DNA of 8,618 bases from Clostridia bacterium (GTDB lineage Bacteria > Bacillota > Clostridia > Oscillospirales > CAG-272), in contig JAFQPC010000071.1 of assembly GCA_017411935.1 (NCBI GenBank), positions 1-8,618 on the forward strand, written 5' to 3'. Below the pieces are notes generated by a model that was given only the letters and a program-made list of their open reading frames with translations, was not told the DNA's origin and searched no databases. Shown here piece by piece: positions 1-6,560 of this stretch. Every line of letters begins with the position of its first letter. Positions within the stretch are counted from its first letter, which is position 1. Both the position numbers and the translations under genes were made by a program.

Positions 1-999
1 CAAACGTCCGACTCGTTCGGCATTTTGTCCGTCGATATTGAAAAGGAGCACCGCGCCCTCGTATTCAGGGGCATACAGCGTCACTCCCTTGGTATTTCCA
101 AGCACCTCACGCATACGAAGATACAGGCTTCTCTCGTGCGCCGCGATCTCGTCCACGCCGATCTTCTCAACGACTCTGATCCCCTCGCACAGTCCCGCGA
201 TGACGGGGGTTGGCAGAGTACCCGCCTCATAGCGTTCGGGAAAGACGGACGACATTTCGGCAGAGAGCGACGCCATTCCGTTTCCGCCCTCGACAAGGGT
301 ACCGAGCATCTCCGTGGTGATCCCCTTGCCCAAAAGGATCATTCCCCCGCCCTGCGGACCGTACAATCCTTTATGCGATGGCACGCAGAGTGCGTCGATC
401 GCCATTTCGTCCACCTTGATCCTCTCGTGCCCCGCCGACTGTGCGCCATCGACGACAAAGAGAAGTCCGTGGCGATGACAAAACGCGCCGATCTCACGTA
501 GCGGCATCGTGAGCGAACAGAGGTTTGATGCGTGGGAGCACACGACCATTCGCGTCTCTTTCTTGATCCGTTTCGCGATCCCCGCGCAGATACGCACGGC
601 ACTGTGCCGATCGTCGCCAAGCATACTTGGGAAAATCTCACACGTAATTCTCCCCTCTCGTTCCAGCCGCGCCAATGGGCGAAGGACCGCGTTGTGCTCG
701 ATATCCGACAAAAGCACGTGATCGCCACGACGGAGTAATCCCTTGAGAACGGTATTGATGGCGGTGGTCGTATTGAGTGTAAAAAGCACTCTCGAGGGGT
801 CATCGACACCGAAGTGTTCGGCGGCGACCCTACGGCACTCGTAAATTTTTTCTGCCGCCGCGCGTGCCAACGCGTGCGTTCCCCGACCCGCATTTCCGCC
901 GTATTCTGTCATACAGCGCACCGTCTCCTCAATGACCGAGCGAGGCTTCGGGAAGCTTGTCGCGGCATTATCAAAATAGATCAGTCCTCCGCGTTCCAT
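1..999 (-). CDS. Cysteine desulfurase family protein (class-V aminotransferase fold), C-terminus cut by window edge
   Basis: PLP-dependent enzyme of the cysteine desulfurase/selenocysteine lyase group, which moves sulfur (or selenium) from cysteine to an acceptor protein in the cytosol. The frame is open for 333 codons from ATG 999-997 to the left edge. Visible landmarks are YFDNAATSFPKP at residues 8-19, a PLP-stacking His102 in IEHNAV, Asp184 in VDGAQSAGH, the presumed Schiff-base Lys210 in SHKGLYGPQG, EGGNG followed by RYEAGTLPTP, and FNIDG near residue 320. Family members are about 380 residues, so roughly 50 residues are missing, including the loop that would carry the catalytic Cys. Whether it is a true desulfurase therefore cannot be read here. 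The ATG overlaps the end of the upstream DUF3343 gene by 19 nt and no strong ribosome site precedes it, so translation is probably coupled. A GGAGGA sits just inside the start, but no good alternative start codon follows it. Confidence 0.93.
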   Translation of the reverse strand, partial: MERGGLIYFDNAATSFPKPRSVIEETVRCMTEYGGNAGRGTHALARAAAEKIYECRRVAAEHFGVDDPSRVLFTLNTTTAINTVLKGLLRRGDHVLLSDIEHNAVLRPLARLEREGRITCEIFPSMLGDDRHSAVRICAGIAKRIKKETRMVVCSHASNLCSLTMPLREIGAFCHRHGLLFVVDGAQSAGHERIKVDEMAIDALCVPSHKGLYGPQGGGMILLGKGITTEMLGTLVEGGNGMASLSAEMSSVFPERYEAGTLPTPVIAGLCEGIRVVEKIGVDEIAAHERSLYLRMREVLGNTKGVTLYAPEYEGAVLLFNIDGQNAERVGRL

Positions 1000-1271
1000 C
1001 GTTTGACCGAAATTCTGGCGGCGGAGAGGACCGCTCGTACGTTATTTTCTTGCAAACAGGAAAACCGAATCCCGTAGGAGCATCCCCGTCCGGAGGCGGC
1101 AGACTCGGTTTTTTCTTTTTTCTCGACGCTCGCAGGAATGGCTGCCGCGGCAAGCGCGTCCTGCGCCTTCATCGCAAGCGTCAGTGAGCCGAGCTCGGCA
1201 AAGCAAATTCCGCCGTACTCCGAGGCACGCTTATTTTGCAAGCTCGCTCTTTGCGTTCTGGGTGTCTTCAT
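981..1271 (-). CDS. DUF3343 domain protein, putative Se/S carrier-like (96 aa)
   Basis: Small protein matching the DUF3343 pattern, a family described as Se/S carrier-like from its frequent position next to cysteine desulfurases; its biochemistry is not settled. The match is GGICFAELGSLTLAMKAQDAL at residues 20-40 (first Gly to Leu), then RGCSYGIRF at 62-70, and a C-terminal helix ending in ARISVKRW. Three cysteines are present: Cys23, Cys64 and Cys72. Cys64 lies in the conserved RGC(S/T)YGI segment and is the natural candidate for carrying persulfide or selenium; this is an inference. About 20 basic N-terminal residues before the core are longer than usual, but the start is supported by a strong AAGGAGGTGG site ending about 6-7 nt upstream and no other Met lies before residue 34. 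The gene overlaps the following desulfurase by 19 nt, so the two are co-translated and likely partners. Confidence 0.85.
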   Translation of the reverse strand: MKTPRTQRASLQNKRASEYGGICFAELGSLTLAMKAQDALAAAAIPASVEKKEKTESAASGRGCSYGIRFSCLQENNVRAVLSAARISVKRWNAED

Positions 1272-1277
1272 AAAAAA

Positions 1278-1288
1278 CCACCTCCTTC
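1278..1288 (-). promoter_or_regulatory. Strong ribosome binding site for the DUF3343 gene
   Basis: On the minus strand this reads GAAGGAGGTGG and is followed after 6 nt by the ATG at 1271-1269. It is close to a perfect anti-16S match and fixes the start of the DUF3343 gene despite its atypical N-terminal extension. Confidence 0.8.
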
Positions 1289-1294
1289 GCTGTC

Positions 1295-1325
1295 AGTATA
1301 TGACAAATTGCGTCGAGAGGTACAA
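1295..1325 (-). promoter_or_regulatory. Weak candidate promoter for the DUF3343-desulfurase pair
   Basis: On the minus strand a TATACT (1295-1300) lies 19 nt downstream of TTGTAC (1320-1325). The -10 is good, but the -35 is poor and the spacing long. It would put the transcript start almost on the ribosome site. The remaining stretch from 1326 to 1380 is very AT-rich with homopolymer runs and holds no better pair that I can see. Confidence 0.25.
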
Positions 1326-1380
1326 AAAAATCCTCCGTGCAAATGATTTAAATTTTTTTCAAAAAAATTCAAAATAACCC

Positions 1381-1409
1381 TTGACAAATCGGATTTTGTT
1401 TGATATAAT
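1381..1409 (+). promoter_or_regulatory. Consensus promoter of the tRNA-Thr gene
   Basis: TTGACA at 1381-1386 and TATAAT at 1404-1409 are separated by exactly 17 nt, a perfect sigma-70/sigma-A type match. An AT-rich tract with A and T runs lies immediately upstream (about 1340-1378) and could act as an UP element. The tRNA begins 19 nt after the -10, as expected for a stable RNA promoter. Confidence 0.92.
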
Positions 1410-1427
1410 ATCATAGTCGAGCGAAAT

Positions 1428-1503
1428 GCTGGTATGGCTCAGTCGGTAGAGCACGTCATTGGTAATGACGAGGTCATCAGTTCGATTCTGATTACCAGCT
1501 CCA
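1428..1503 (+). tRNA. tRNA-Thr (anticodon GGT)
   Basis: A complete 76-nt cloverleaf can be folded by eye. The acceptor arm is GCTGGTA (1428-1434) paired with TACCAGC (1493-1499), followed by discriminator T and an encoded CCA (1501-1503). The D arm is GGCTC...GAGC. The anticodon stem CGTCA/TGACG encloses loop TTGGTAA with anticodon GGT at 1461-1463, which reads the threonine codons ACC and ACU. The T arm is ATCAG-TTCGATT-CTGAT. The gene stands alone with its own promoter and terminator, tail to tail with the large minus-strand operon. Confidence 0.97.
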
Positions 1504-1535
1504 AAAAGCAACCCAATCGGGTTGCTTTTTTGTTT
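1503..1535 (+). terminator. Rho-independent terminator of tRNA-Thr
   Basis: A perfect 12-bp inverted repeat, AAAAAGCAACCC (1503-1514) and GGGTTGCTTTTT (1519-1530), closes a 4-nt AATC loop and runs into a T-rich tract (TTTTTTGTTTTTT). It starts at the last base of the encoded CCA end, as is typical for a single tRNA gene. Confidence 0.92.
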
Positions 1536-1545
1536 TTTATCCAAG

Positions 1546-1583
1546 AAAATATCGCCGCACCCATTCGGGCACGGCGATATTTT
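1546..1583 (-). terminator. Terminator of the five-gene operon
   Basis: Inverted repeat AAAATATCGCCG (1546-1557) / CGGCGATATTTT (1572-1583) with a 14-nt loop that can itself pair CCC with GGG. It begins directly after the TAA (1584-1586) of the last operon gene. Because the stem ends in A runs on one side and T runs on the other, it can work in both directions and backs up the tRNA terminator on the plus strand. Confidence 0.85.
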
Positions 1584-2423
1584 TTATTCCATATACTGTA
1601 CTGCTTCTTCGTACCAACGCTTCATAAAGTTGGGCGAGAGGTTCCAATAGGGGTCTTGCTTGATTGAGTCCATCATTGCGTTGAGCGTCTCATAGACGTC
1701 GGCGCAGATGATCTCGCCCTCTCCGACGGCAATTTTCTTTGCCGCTCCCATTTCACAGAGCACGTCGGTAAACTCGATACTCGGCTTATAGAACGGAAAC
1801 AGGATCGGTTCGTCGGGCGCCTTGTAGTACGCCTGCGTGATCTTTGCCTTGAATTCGGCGCGCTTCTCCTTATCCTTGATGCGTCCGAGCAGATACTCCA
1901 CCGTCCAAGCTTCGACGAGATGCTTGAAGGTCATACACTTCATATTGACGCCCCAAAACATCACGTAGCACTTGACACCGTAGCGTTCTCGGCTCTCATA
2001 CATTCTCTGCCAAGCCGATTCCCACGAAAAGCCGTAGTTATCAAACCATGAAAAGCGCGGCTTTGCCTTTTCGTCTCCGCTGATGATATCGAGCGCGTTG
2101 CGCCCTCTTGCCGAGACCGAGTGCGTCGGATTCATACTGCGAATGCTTCCCTCTTGCGTACGGAAAAGCTCGGAGATATATCCAACCTCGGACGGGCGAT
2201 CAAGATGCCAACCCGCCTTGATGACAGGTTCCCAATCGGTTGTCAGAAGTGCGGGAAACACAAGTGTTCCGTCCTTCACCGTCTCCTCTACGACAGAGAT
2301 GACGGTTTCCGCTCCGCCGTCGATCGGTCCGAGTGCTTTGAGCGAAGAATGCGTCATTAAGATCGCATCCTTTTCGATTTCAAATTCCTTCAACCGCTCA
2401 ATCAAATATTCTTTGGTCAACAT
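1584..2423 (-). CDS. AAC(3)-family N-acyltransferase-like protein, copy 2
   Basis: Member of the Antibiotic_NAT/AAC(3) fold (279 aa from the chosen start; family usually about 260-290), enzymes that move an acyl group from a CoA thioester to an amine. Family marks are THSSLKALGPIDGG at residues 24-37, GTLVFP at 52-57, RSMNPTHSVSARG at 95-107, and MTFKHLVE at 164-171, where His168 and Glu171 match the catalytic His-Glu pair of the family's T-x-x-H-x-x-E motif. Two adjacent ATGs exist. The second (2423-2421) is 7 nt from AGGAG and aligns with the MLTKE start of copy 1, so I prefer it; the alternative start at 2426 adds one Met. It is the last operon gene, 14 nt after the hydrolase gene. It is a diverged paralogue of the gene at 5722-6558. 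The catabolic-looking setting makes aminoglycoside resistance unlikely; the true acceptor is unknown. Confidence 0.9.
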   Translation of the reverse strand: MLTKEYLIERLKEFEIEKDAILMTHSSLKALGPIDGGAETVISVVEETVKDGTLVFPALLTTDWEPVIKAGWHLDRPSEVGYISELFRTQEGSIRSMNPTHSVSARGRNALDIISGDEKAKPRFSWFDNYGFSWESAWQRMYESRERYGVKCYVMFWGVNMKCMTFKHLVEAWTVEYLLGRIKDKEKRAEFKAKITQAYYKAPDEPILFPFYKPSIEFTDVLCEMGAAKKIAVGEGEIICADVYETLNAMMDSIKQDPYWNLSPNFMKRWYEEAVQYME

Positions 2424-2430
2424 CATTTTT

Positions 2431-2435
2431 CTCCT
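2431..2435 (-). promoter_or_regulatory. Ribosome binding site deciding the start of AAC(3)-like copy 2
   Basis: AGGAG on the minus strand lies 4 nt from the first ATG (2426-2424) and 7 nt from the second (2423-2421). The 7-nt spacing is the better one and gives the same N-terminus as the paralogue. The site sits in the short gap after the hydrolase stop (2438-2440). Confidence 0.65.
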
Positions 2436-2437
2436 AA

Positions 2438-5400
2438 TTATCTGCGGATACTGATTCCCGCAACTCCCAAGATCACTTCATTGGCAACCGCCTCGATCTT
2501 GATGCCTGCAAGCTCCTTCTCCGAATCAATTCGGATCCTCTCGACCGTAGCGTGGTTGAAATTACTGAAATAGAAAATTTCCGCCTCGGTGGTGAGCGCC
2601 GACGTCAGCCAGTCGTCGATATTGATCGGATAGACAAGCTTGGTGTGCGTCTCGGTTCCGTCTGCGTAGGTCACGGTGATGCGTGCGTTTTCAACACCTG
2701 CGTGCAAGCAGCACGAGTTCGAGATAAAGAGCACGGCGATCTCCTGTCCCTTACCGTCAAGCTTTACGGTGAACTTCGTTGGGAAGTTATCGTAGATCGA
2801 AACACAGGCAAGATTTTCATTTTCGGCAGGGGTCGCGAACGGGATTCCCGAGGGCGAATGAACGATGCCGCCCGAGGTTCTAAAGAGCGTGTCGTCCACG
2901 TAAACCACACTTCTGTCGTACTGCTGCCACGTATGGCTATGACGGGCAATGCGGTTCATACTCATCGAATATCCCTTGGGTCTTGGCGAAAGATAGTCCT
3001 GCTCGTGCACCTCGGTCATCTTACAGTTGAAAAGCTCAGAAATATCGACCGTTTCAAAAGGATTGTCCACGATCGGTTTCTCGGGAAGCTCCTCGCTGAG
3101 GATCTCGTAATCGGCAGCAAGCCACGCGTCGTATTCATCTGCAACAGCACGGAGAAAGAGCGTATGATCTCCCGCGACGTCCTTTGCGGTGGCGTACACC
3201 TTATTTCCGACGACGCTGATATTTTCAAGTGTTTCGGAAACGTCGAAGACCTCGACAACGTCGGCATTTTGCACCTCAAACATCAGTCTTCCGCCCGCAA
3301 GAACGGTCTTGGTGAGGTTGAGCGACGGGGTGGGCGCGCTTCCGTGCACGACACGAATCTGGAATCTGCCGACCTTGTCAACCTCCACCACAACGAAGCT
3401 GTTGTTCGGCGCGGCAACGATCTCGTAGTCGATCTGCTCGCCGTCGAGCATTACGGCGTCGAGCGATGCCGAGCGCATCGGGATCCTGAAGCGTTTTTTC
3501 TCGGTTCTCTCGCAGGTAATATTGAAGATCTCCTCGTTTCCTTTTCTGTGGTAGTCGAGCGAAAGATCCTTCAGTGCAAGACTTGCGCTCTCCCATTCGC
3601 TCGGGAAGCCGGGCGCGATGGAAACGCGATTTTCGAGCGCATTGATTCGAATTCCGAACAGACCCTCGATCACCGTACGGAGATAGGTACTCGAAACGTC
3701 GGTAAAGTCCATATCACCAAGGTCACACGTACCGCGGTTGGACTGAATGTGTGCCGCCATTCCGGGATTCTTGCCCGTGAAATAGCAGTCCGAGATACCG
3801 CGAAGAATCTCAAAGCCTGCGTCTTTCAGACCAAGCTTAAAATACATCAGCGCGAGATGCGCGTTTTCCGACGGGAAGAGTCCGCAGTTGGAATACTGCT
3901 TCGGGAGCCAATTCGACGAATACGAGAGTCTGCCGCCGCTTACCGTTTCCACACTCTTGATATGGTTTTCGGTAAACTTCAGCATTCGATACGCCTTGAA
4001 ATCGTCGACCATATCCGAGTCGATCGGGTGATAGACGCTGGCAAGCTCGACCGAGGGGTGAAGCAAGCAATTTCCGATCGTATCGAGGCATTCGGCAAGG
4101 ACACCGTCGTTGGGCATCCAAAGCTTTTCGAGCATCGCCTTTTTGATCTTCTCTGCGCGTGCTTCGAGTCTCGAACCGTCGCGACCGATCTTCTTTGCGA
4201 TCTGCGCGAGAACGTAGTTTGCGCGATAGTTCATTGCCGTGGACTGATTACAGCCCGCACCGTTATAGTTGTGTCCGTCGGAGATCCATGTGTTCAGCTT
4301 ATTCTGATAGAGTCCGTCGCCGTCGGGATCAAAGGTTCTCTCTTCCCAATCGAGCATCATACAGAGCTCGTCAAAATACTGCTCGGCGATTTGGAGATTT
4401 CCCGACCATTCGATATAATACATCATCATATCGAAGGCACATTCCTGCATATTGTATGCACCGTATCGAGGCGTCAGATCCTGACGGAAGTCGGACGGCA
4501 GGCTTCCGACGGGGTTATCCTGATTGTGGATTCTTCCCGCCAGCTTATTGAAGCCTTCGGAAACGGGGGTATCGTCATACCATACGCGCTCGTCCTTGAC
4601 GTCTCCGCGGCTGATAAGACCGAGATATTTGTGCATCGTTTTCTCGACGCGGTCTCCCCAGCCGAGCGCGGTGGGCGCGTACCAATTTCGCCAACCCAAG
4701 AAGGGGGCGTGGTAAGCGAATGCGCCGTGGTGGAAGGAATCCTCGTGCCACGAAGCGTCGAGCGCGATCACGGTGGGCACGACCGAAAGGTCGATCGTAT
4801 TTTGCGGCGTTTTAACGTCGATGCACGAAAATTTCTTGTAGATCTGCTGCTTGACGTAGGCGATGGGATTCTTCATTGCAAGCCACCGCTCAAGTGTCGC
4901 CTCGTCCGAGTTATAGAGGGCAATGATATATCCGTCGAAGACCTTGCCCGGCTCGATGGGTGCCGAGATCTTGACGACCTGATCGTCCTCGTTTTCGGGC
5001 TCACTGCCGAGAAATGCACTCGGGTAGGGCTCGGACATTGATTTTGCCGAACCGATACCGAAGTCCGCGTCAAAGCTCGTGGCAATCCTCATCGTATTGC
5101 CGTTGGTATGGGTCACGCAAGCGCGGTTTTTTCCGAGCTCGACGGTATTTCCCTTGGTATTCTCGACCGAGAAGACCCTTCTCGGCTCGCCCTTGTACTC
5201 AAAGCGACAGAGCGTATCGGTGAGTCCCCCAAAGCCTGCCGCAAAGAAAACTCTCTGATCGGTGGTAATTCTGTAATGCACCAGATAACCGTCATCGGGC
5301 AGAAGCGGGTACGCCTCCATATTGACGTGAACGTCGGGAAACCAAGACGACATCTGTGAGAGCTCATACTCCATCCAGCCGTTTTTGAACTCGGCAAGAA

Positions 5401-5725
5401 CGTCCTCCGAATCGTGGAACCAACGCGAGGTCTGGTCGATATCTTCGGAATAGTAAAAGCGCTGGCGACGCCCAGGGGTGATCGCAAGACCGCTATTGAG
5501 GATACCGCACTTTTCGTAATAGGTGACCTTGCTCAAAATCCAGTCGGATACCGCGCCCATGATCTGAGGCGCGTCTCCCGCAAAGGTAAAAAAGCGATCG
5601 ACCTTATCGTCGTTTTTATGCGAGCCGTAGAGCGTTCTGTTGTAGATCTCGGAGCTTCCGCTAATGGCATATCCGTTTTCGGTCGGGGTATAATGCGTAC
5701 TTGATTTCAGATATTTTTCTTTCAT
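2438..5725 (-). CDS. Large (alpha/alpha)6-type glycoside hydrolase candidate, DUF4450-like (1095 aa)
   Basis: Predicted cytosolic carbohydrate-active protein with no signal peptide or membrane segment. By eye it has an N-terminal beta-rich domain (about 1-300) with YNRTLYG (28-34) and FAGDAP (48-53), resembling DUF4450 proteins of Bacteroidetes and Clostridia. A helical-barrel catalytic region follows (about 310-700) with NMQECAFDMMMYYIEWSGN (425-443), a Ca-loop-like FDPDGDGLYQNKLNTWISDG (465-484), GGRLSYSSNWLP (597-608) and LFPSENAHLAL (616-626). The C-terminal beta domains span about 700-1095. Acidic residues in the barrel (Glu428, Asp483, Glu620) are plausible catalytic candidates, but I cannot assign them. 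ATG 5725-5723 is chosen over an upstream in-frame ATG at 5770: GGAG lies 8 nt before it, and its ATGA overlaps the stop of the previous gene. It is the fourth gene of the operon. The family call rests on motif memory; substrate and linkage are unknown. Confidence 0.85.
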   Translation of the reverse strand: MKEKYLKSSTHYTPTENGYAISGSSEIYNRTLYGSHKNDDKVDRFFTFAGDAPQIMGAVSDWILSKVTYYEKCGILNSGLAITPGRRQRFYYSEDIDQTSRWFHDSEDVLAEFKNGWMEYELSQMSSWFPDVHVNMEAYPLLPDDGYLVHYRITTDQRVFFAAGFGGLTDTLCRFEYKGEPRRVFSVENTKGNTVELGKNRACVTHTNGNTMRIATSFDADFGIGSAKSMSEPYPSAFLGSEPENEDDQVVKISAPIEPGKVFDGYIIALYNSDEATLERWLAMKNPIAYVKQQIYKKFSCIDVKTPQNTIDLSVVPTVIALDASWHEDSFHHGAFAYHAPFLGWRNWYAPTALGWGDRVEKTMHKYLGLISRGDVKDERVWYDDTPVSEGFNKLAGRIHNQDNPVGSLPSDFRQDLTPRYGAYNMQECAFDMMMYYIEWSGNLQIAEQYFDELCMMLDWEERTFDPDGDGLYQNKLNTWISDGHNYNGAGCNQSTAMNYRANYVLAQIAKKIGRDGSRLEARAEKIKKAMLEKLWMPNDGVLAECLDTIGNCLLHPSVELASVYHPIDSDMVDDFKAYRMLKFTENHIKSVETVSGGRLSYSSNWLPKQYSNCGLFPSENAHLALMYFKLGLKDAGFEILRGISDCYFTGKNPGMAAHIQSNRGTCDLGDMDFTDVSSTYLRTVIEGLFGIRINALENRVSIAPGFPSEWESASLALKDLSLDYHRKGNEEIFNITCERTEKKRFRIPMRSASLDAVMLDGEQIDYEIVAAPNNSFVVVEVDKVGRFQIRVVHGSAPTPSLNLTKTVLAGGRLMFEVQNADVVEVFDVSETLENISVVGNKVYATAKDVAGDHTLFLRAVADEYDAWLAADYEILSEELPEKPIVDNPFETVDISELFNCKMTEVHEQDYLSPRPKGYSMSMNRIARHSHTWQQYDRSVVYVDDTLFRTSGGIVHSPSGIPFATPAENENLACVSIYDNFPTKFTVKLDGKGQEIAVLFISNSCCLHAGVENARITVTYADGTETHTKLVYPINIDDWLTSALTTEAEIFYFSNFNHATVERIRIDSEKELAGIKIEAVANEVILGVAGISIRR

Positions 5726-6558
5726 TGATTTTTCTCCGATGCAATGTATTCGCTGATCTCGCGATACCACTGTTGGAATCCTTCAACGGTCATTGTAAAG
5801 ACATTCTCACGAAGCGTCTTATCGACAAAGTCCACAAGGAGCTTTGCATCACCGCAAATGATCTCGCCCTCTCCGACGGGAATGATCTTGGCAATCCCTG
5901 CCTCGGCAAATTTCGGACCGAAGGAGCGGGTACTGTACATCGGCCAGGTAAAGGGCGCGTACGCGGGGTATTTCGAAAGTCTTGCGCTGAATTCCTCGCG
6001 CTTTGCTTCGTCCTTCACCGAGTTCAGAAGCTCCTCGATCCAGCGATGTTCGATCAAGTGCTTAAAGGTCATCGGGCTCGTCGTTACTCCCCAGAACATC
6101 ACGTAGCACTTGACGCCGTATTTTTCACGGCTGTCGTACATTTTCTGAAAAGGAGATCCGTGTGCGAACGCATAGTCGCCGTAGGGACCGGGACGAGGTC
6201 CTTCCTTGAGGTTGTCTTGGGTGAGCGTCTTGGCAAGCTTACCGCGTGCCGCTACCGAGTGGGTGGGGTTATCGCTGCGAAGACTTCCCTCTTGCTTGCG
6301 GAAGACCTCGGTGATGTATCCGACGTCGGACGGACGGTCCATATGCCATTCCTCAAATACGTGCTCCCAGTTTTTCGATGCAAAGGTGGGAAACACGAGC
6401 GTTCCCTCGCTGACCGTTTCCTCGAGTGCGGCAATCACGGTTTCCGCACCGCCGTCGATCGGTCCGAGCGCTTTGAGCGACGAGTGAACGAGGAGAATCG
6501 AATCTTTTTCAATGTGGAAGCCCTTGAGGGCTTCCACGAGCATTTCTTTTGTCAACAT
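5722..6558 (-). CDS. AAC(3)-family N-acyltransferase-like protein, copy 1
   Basis: 278-residue paralogue of the gene at 1584-2423, of the Antibiotic_NAT/AAC(3) fold. It shows VHSSLKALGPIDGG (24-37), GTLVFP (52-57), RSDNPTHSVAARG (94-106) and MTFKHLIE (163-170). His167 and Glu170 are in the positions of the family's catalytic pair, so it is likely an active CoA-dependent N-acyltransferase. The N-terminal third is well conserved between the copies, while the segment after about residue 180 is much more diverged, including the region that would shape the acceptor pocket. The copies therefore probably handle different acceptors or steps. The start codon lies 2 nt after the stop of amidohydrolase B with no strong ribosome site, and its own TGA shares ATGA with the hydrolase start, so translation is tightly coupled on both sides. 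Simple aminoglycoside resistance is a poor fit to this setting. Confidence 0.9.
   Translation of the reverse strand: MLTKEMLVEALKGFHIEKDSILLVHSSLKALGPIDGGAETVIAALEETVSEGTLVFPTFASKNWEHVFEEWHMDRPSDVGYITEVFRKQEGSLRSDNPTHSVAARGKLAKTLTQDNLKEGPRPGPYGDYAFAHGSPFQKMYDSREKYGVKCYVMFWGVTTSPMTFKHLIEHRWIEELLNSVKDEAKREEFSARLSKYPAYAPFTWPMYSTRSFGPKFAEAGIAKIIPVGEGEIICGDAKLLVDFVDKTLRENVFTMTVEGFQQWYREISEYIASEKNQ
5734..5737 (-). promoter_or_regulatory. Ribosome binding site fixing the hydrolase start
   Basis: GGAG on the minus strand is 8 nt from ATG 5725-5723. Together with the ATGA stop-start overlap, it favours the 1095-residue product over one with 15 extra N-terminal residues starting at 5770, which would lie deep inside the upstream gene. 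Confidence 0.75.
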
Positions 6559-6560
6559 AA

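Noticed and set aside
339..893. A 184-codon minus-strand frame inside the desulfurase gene
   Set aside because: It is out of frame with the aminotransferase motifs (DNAAT, DGAQSAGH, SHKG), which lie in a different, continuously open frame from 999 to the window edge.
1428..1503. tRNA-Thr as an integration site for a mobile element carrying the operon
   Set aside because: No second copy of the tRNA 3' end is present in the window and no integrase or transposase is seen. The operon also has its own terminator facing the tRNA.
2552..5041. An 829-codon open frame on the plus strand, antisense to the large hydrolase
   Set aside because: No recognisable domain, low-complexity Arg/Val/Asp-rich composition, no ribosome site. 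It is explained by codon choice in the real gene (few TTA, CTA and TCA codons in the matching phase).
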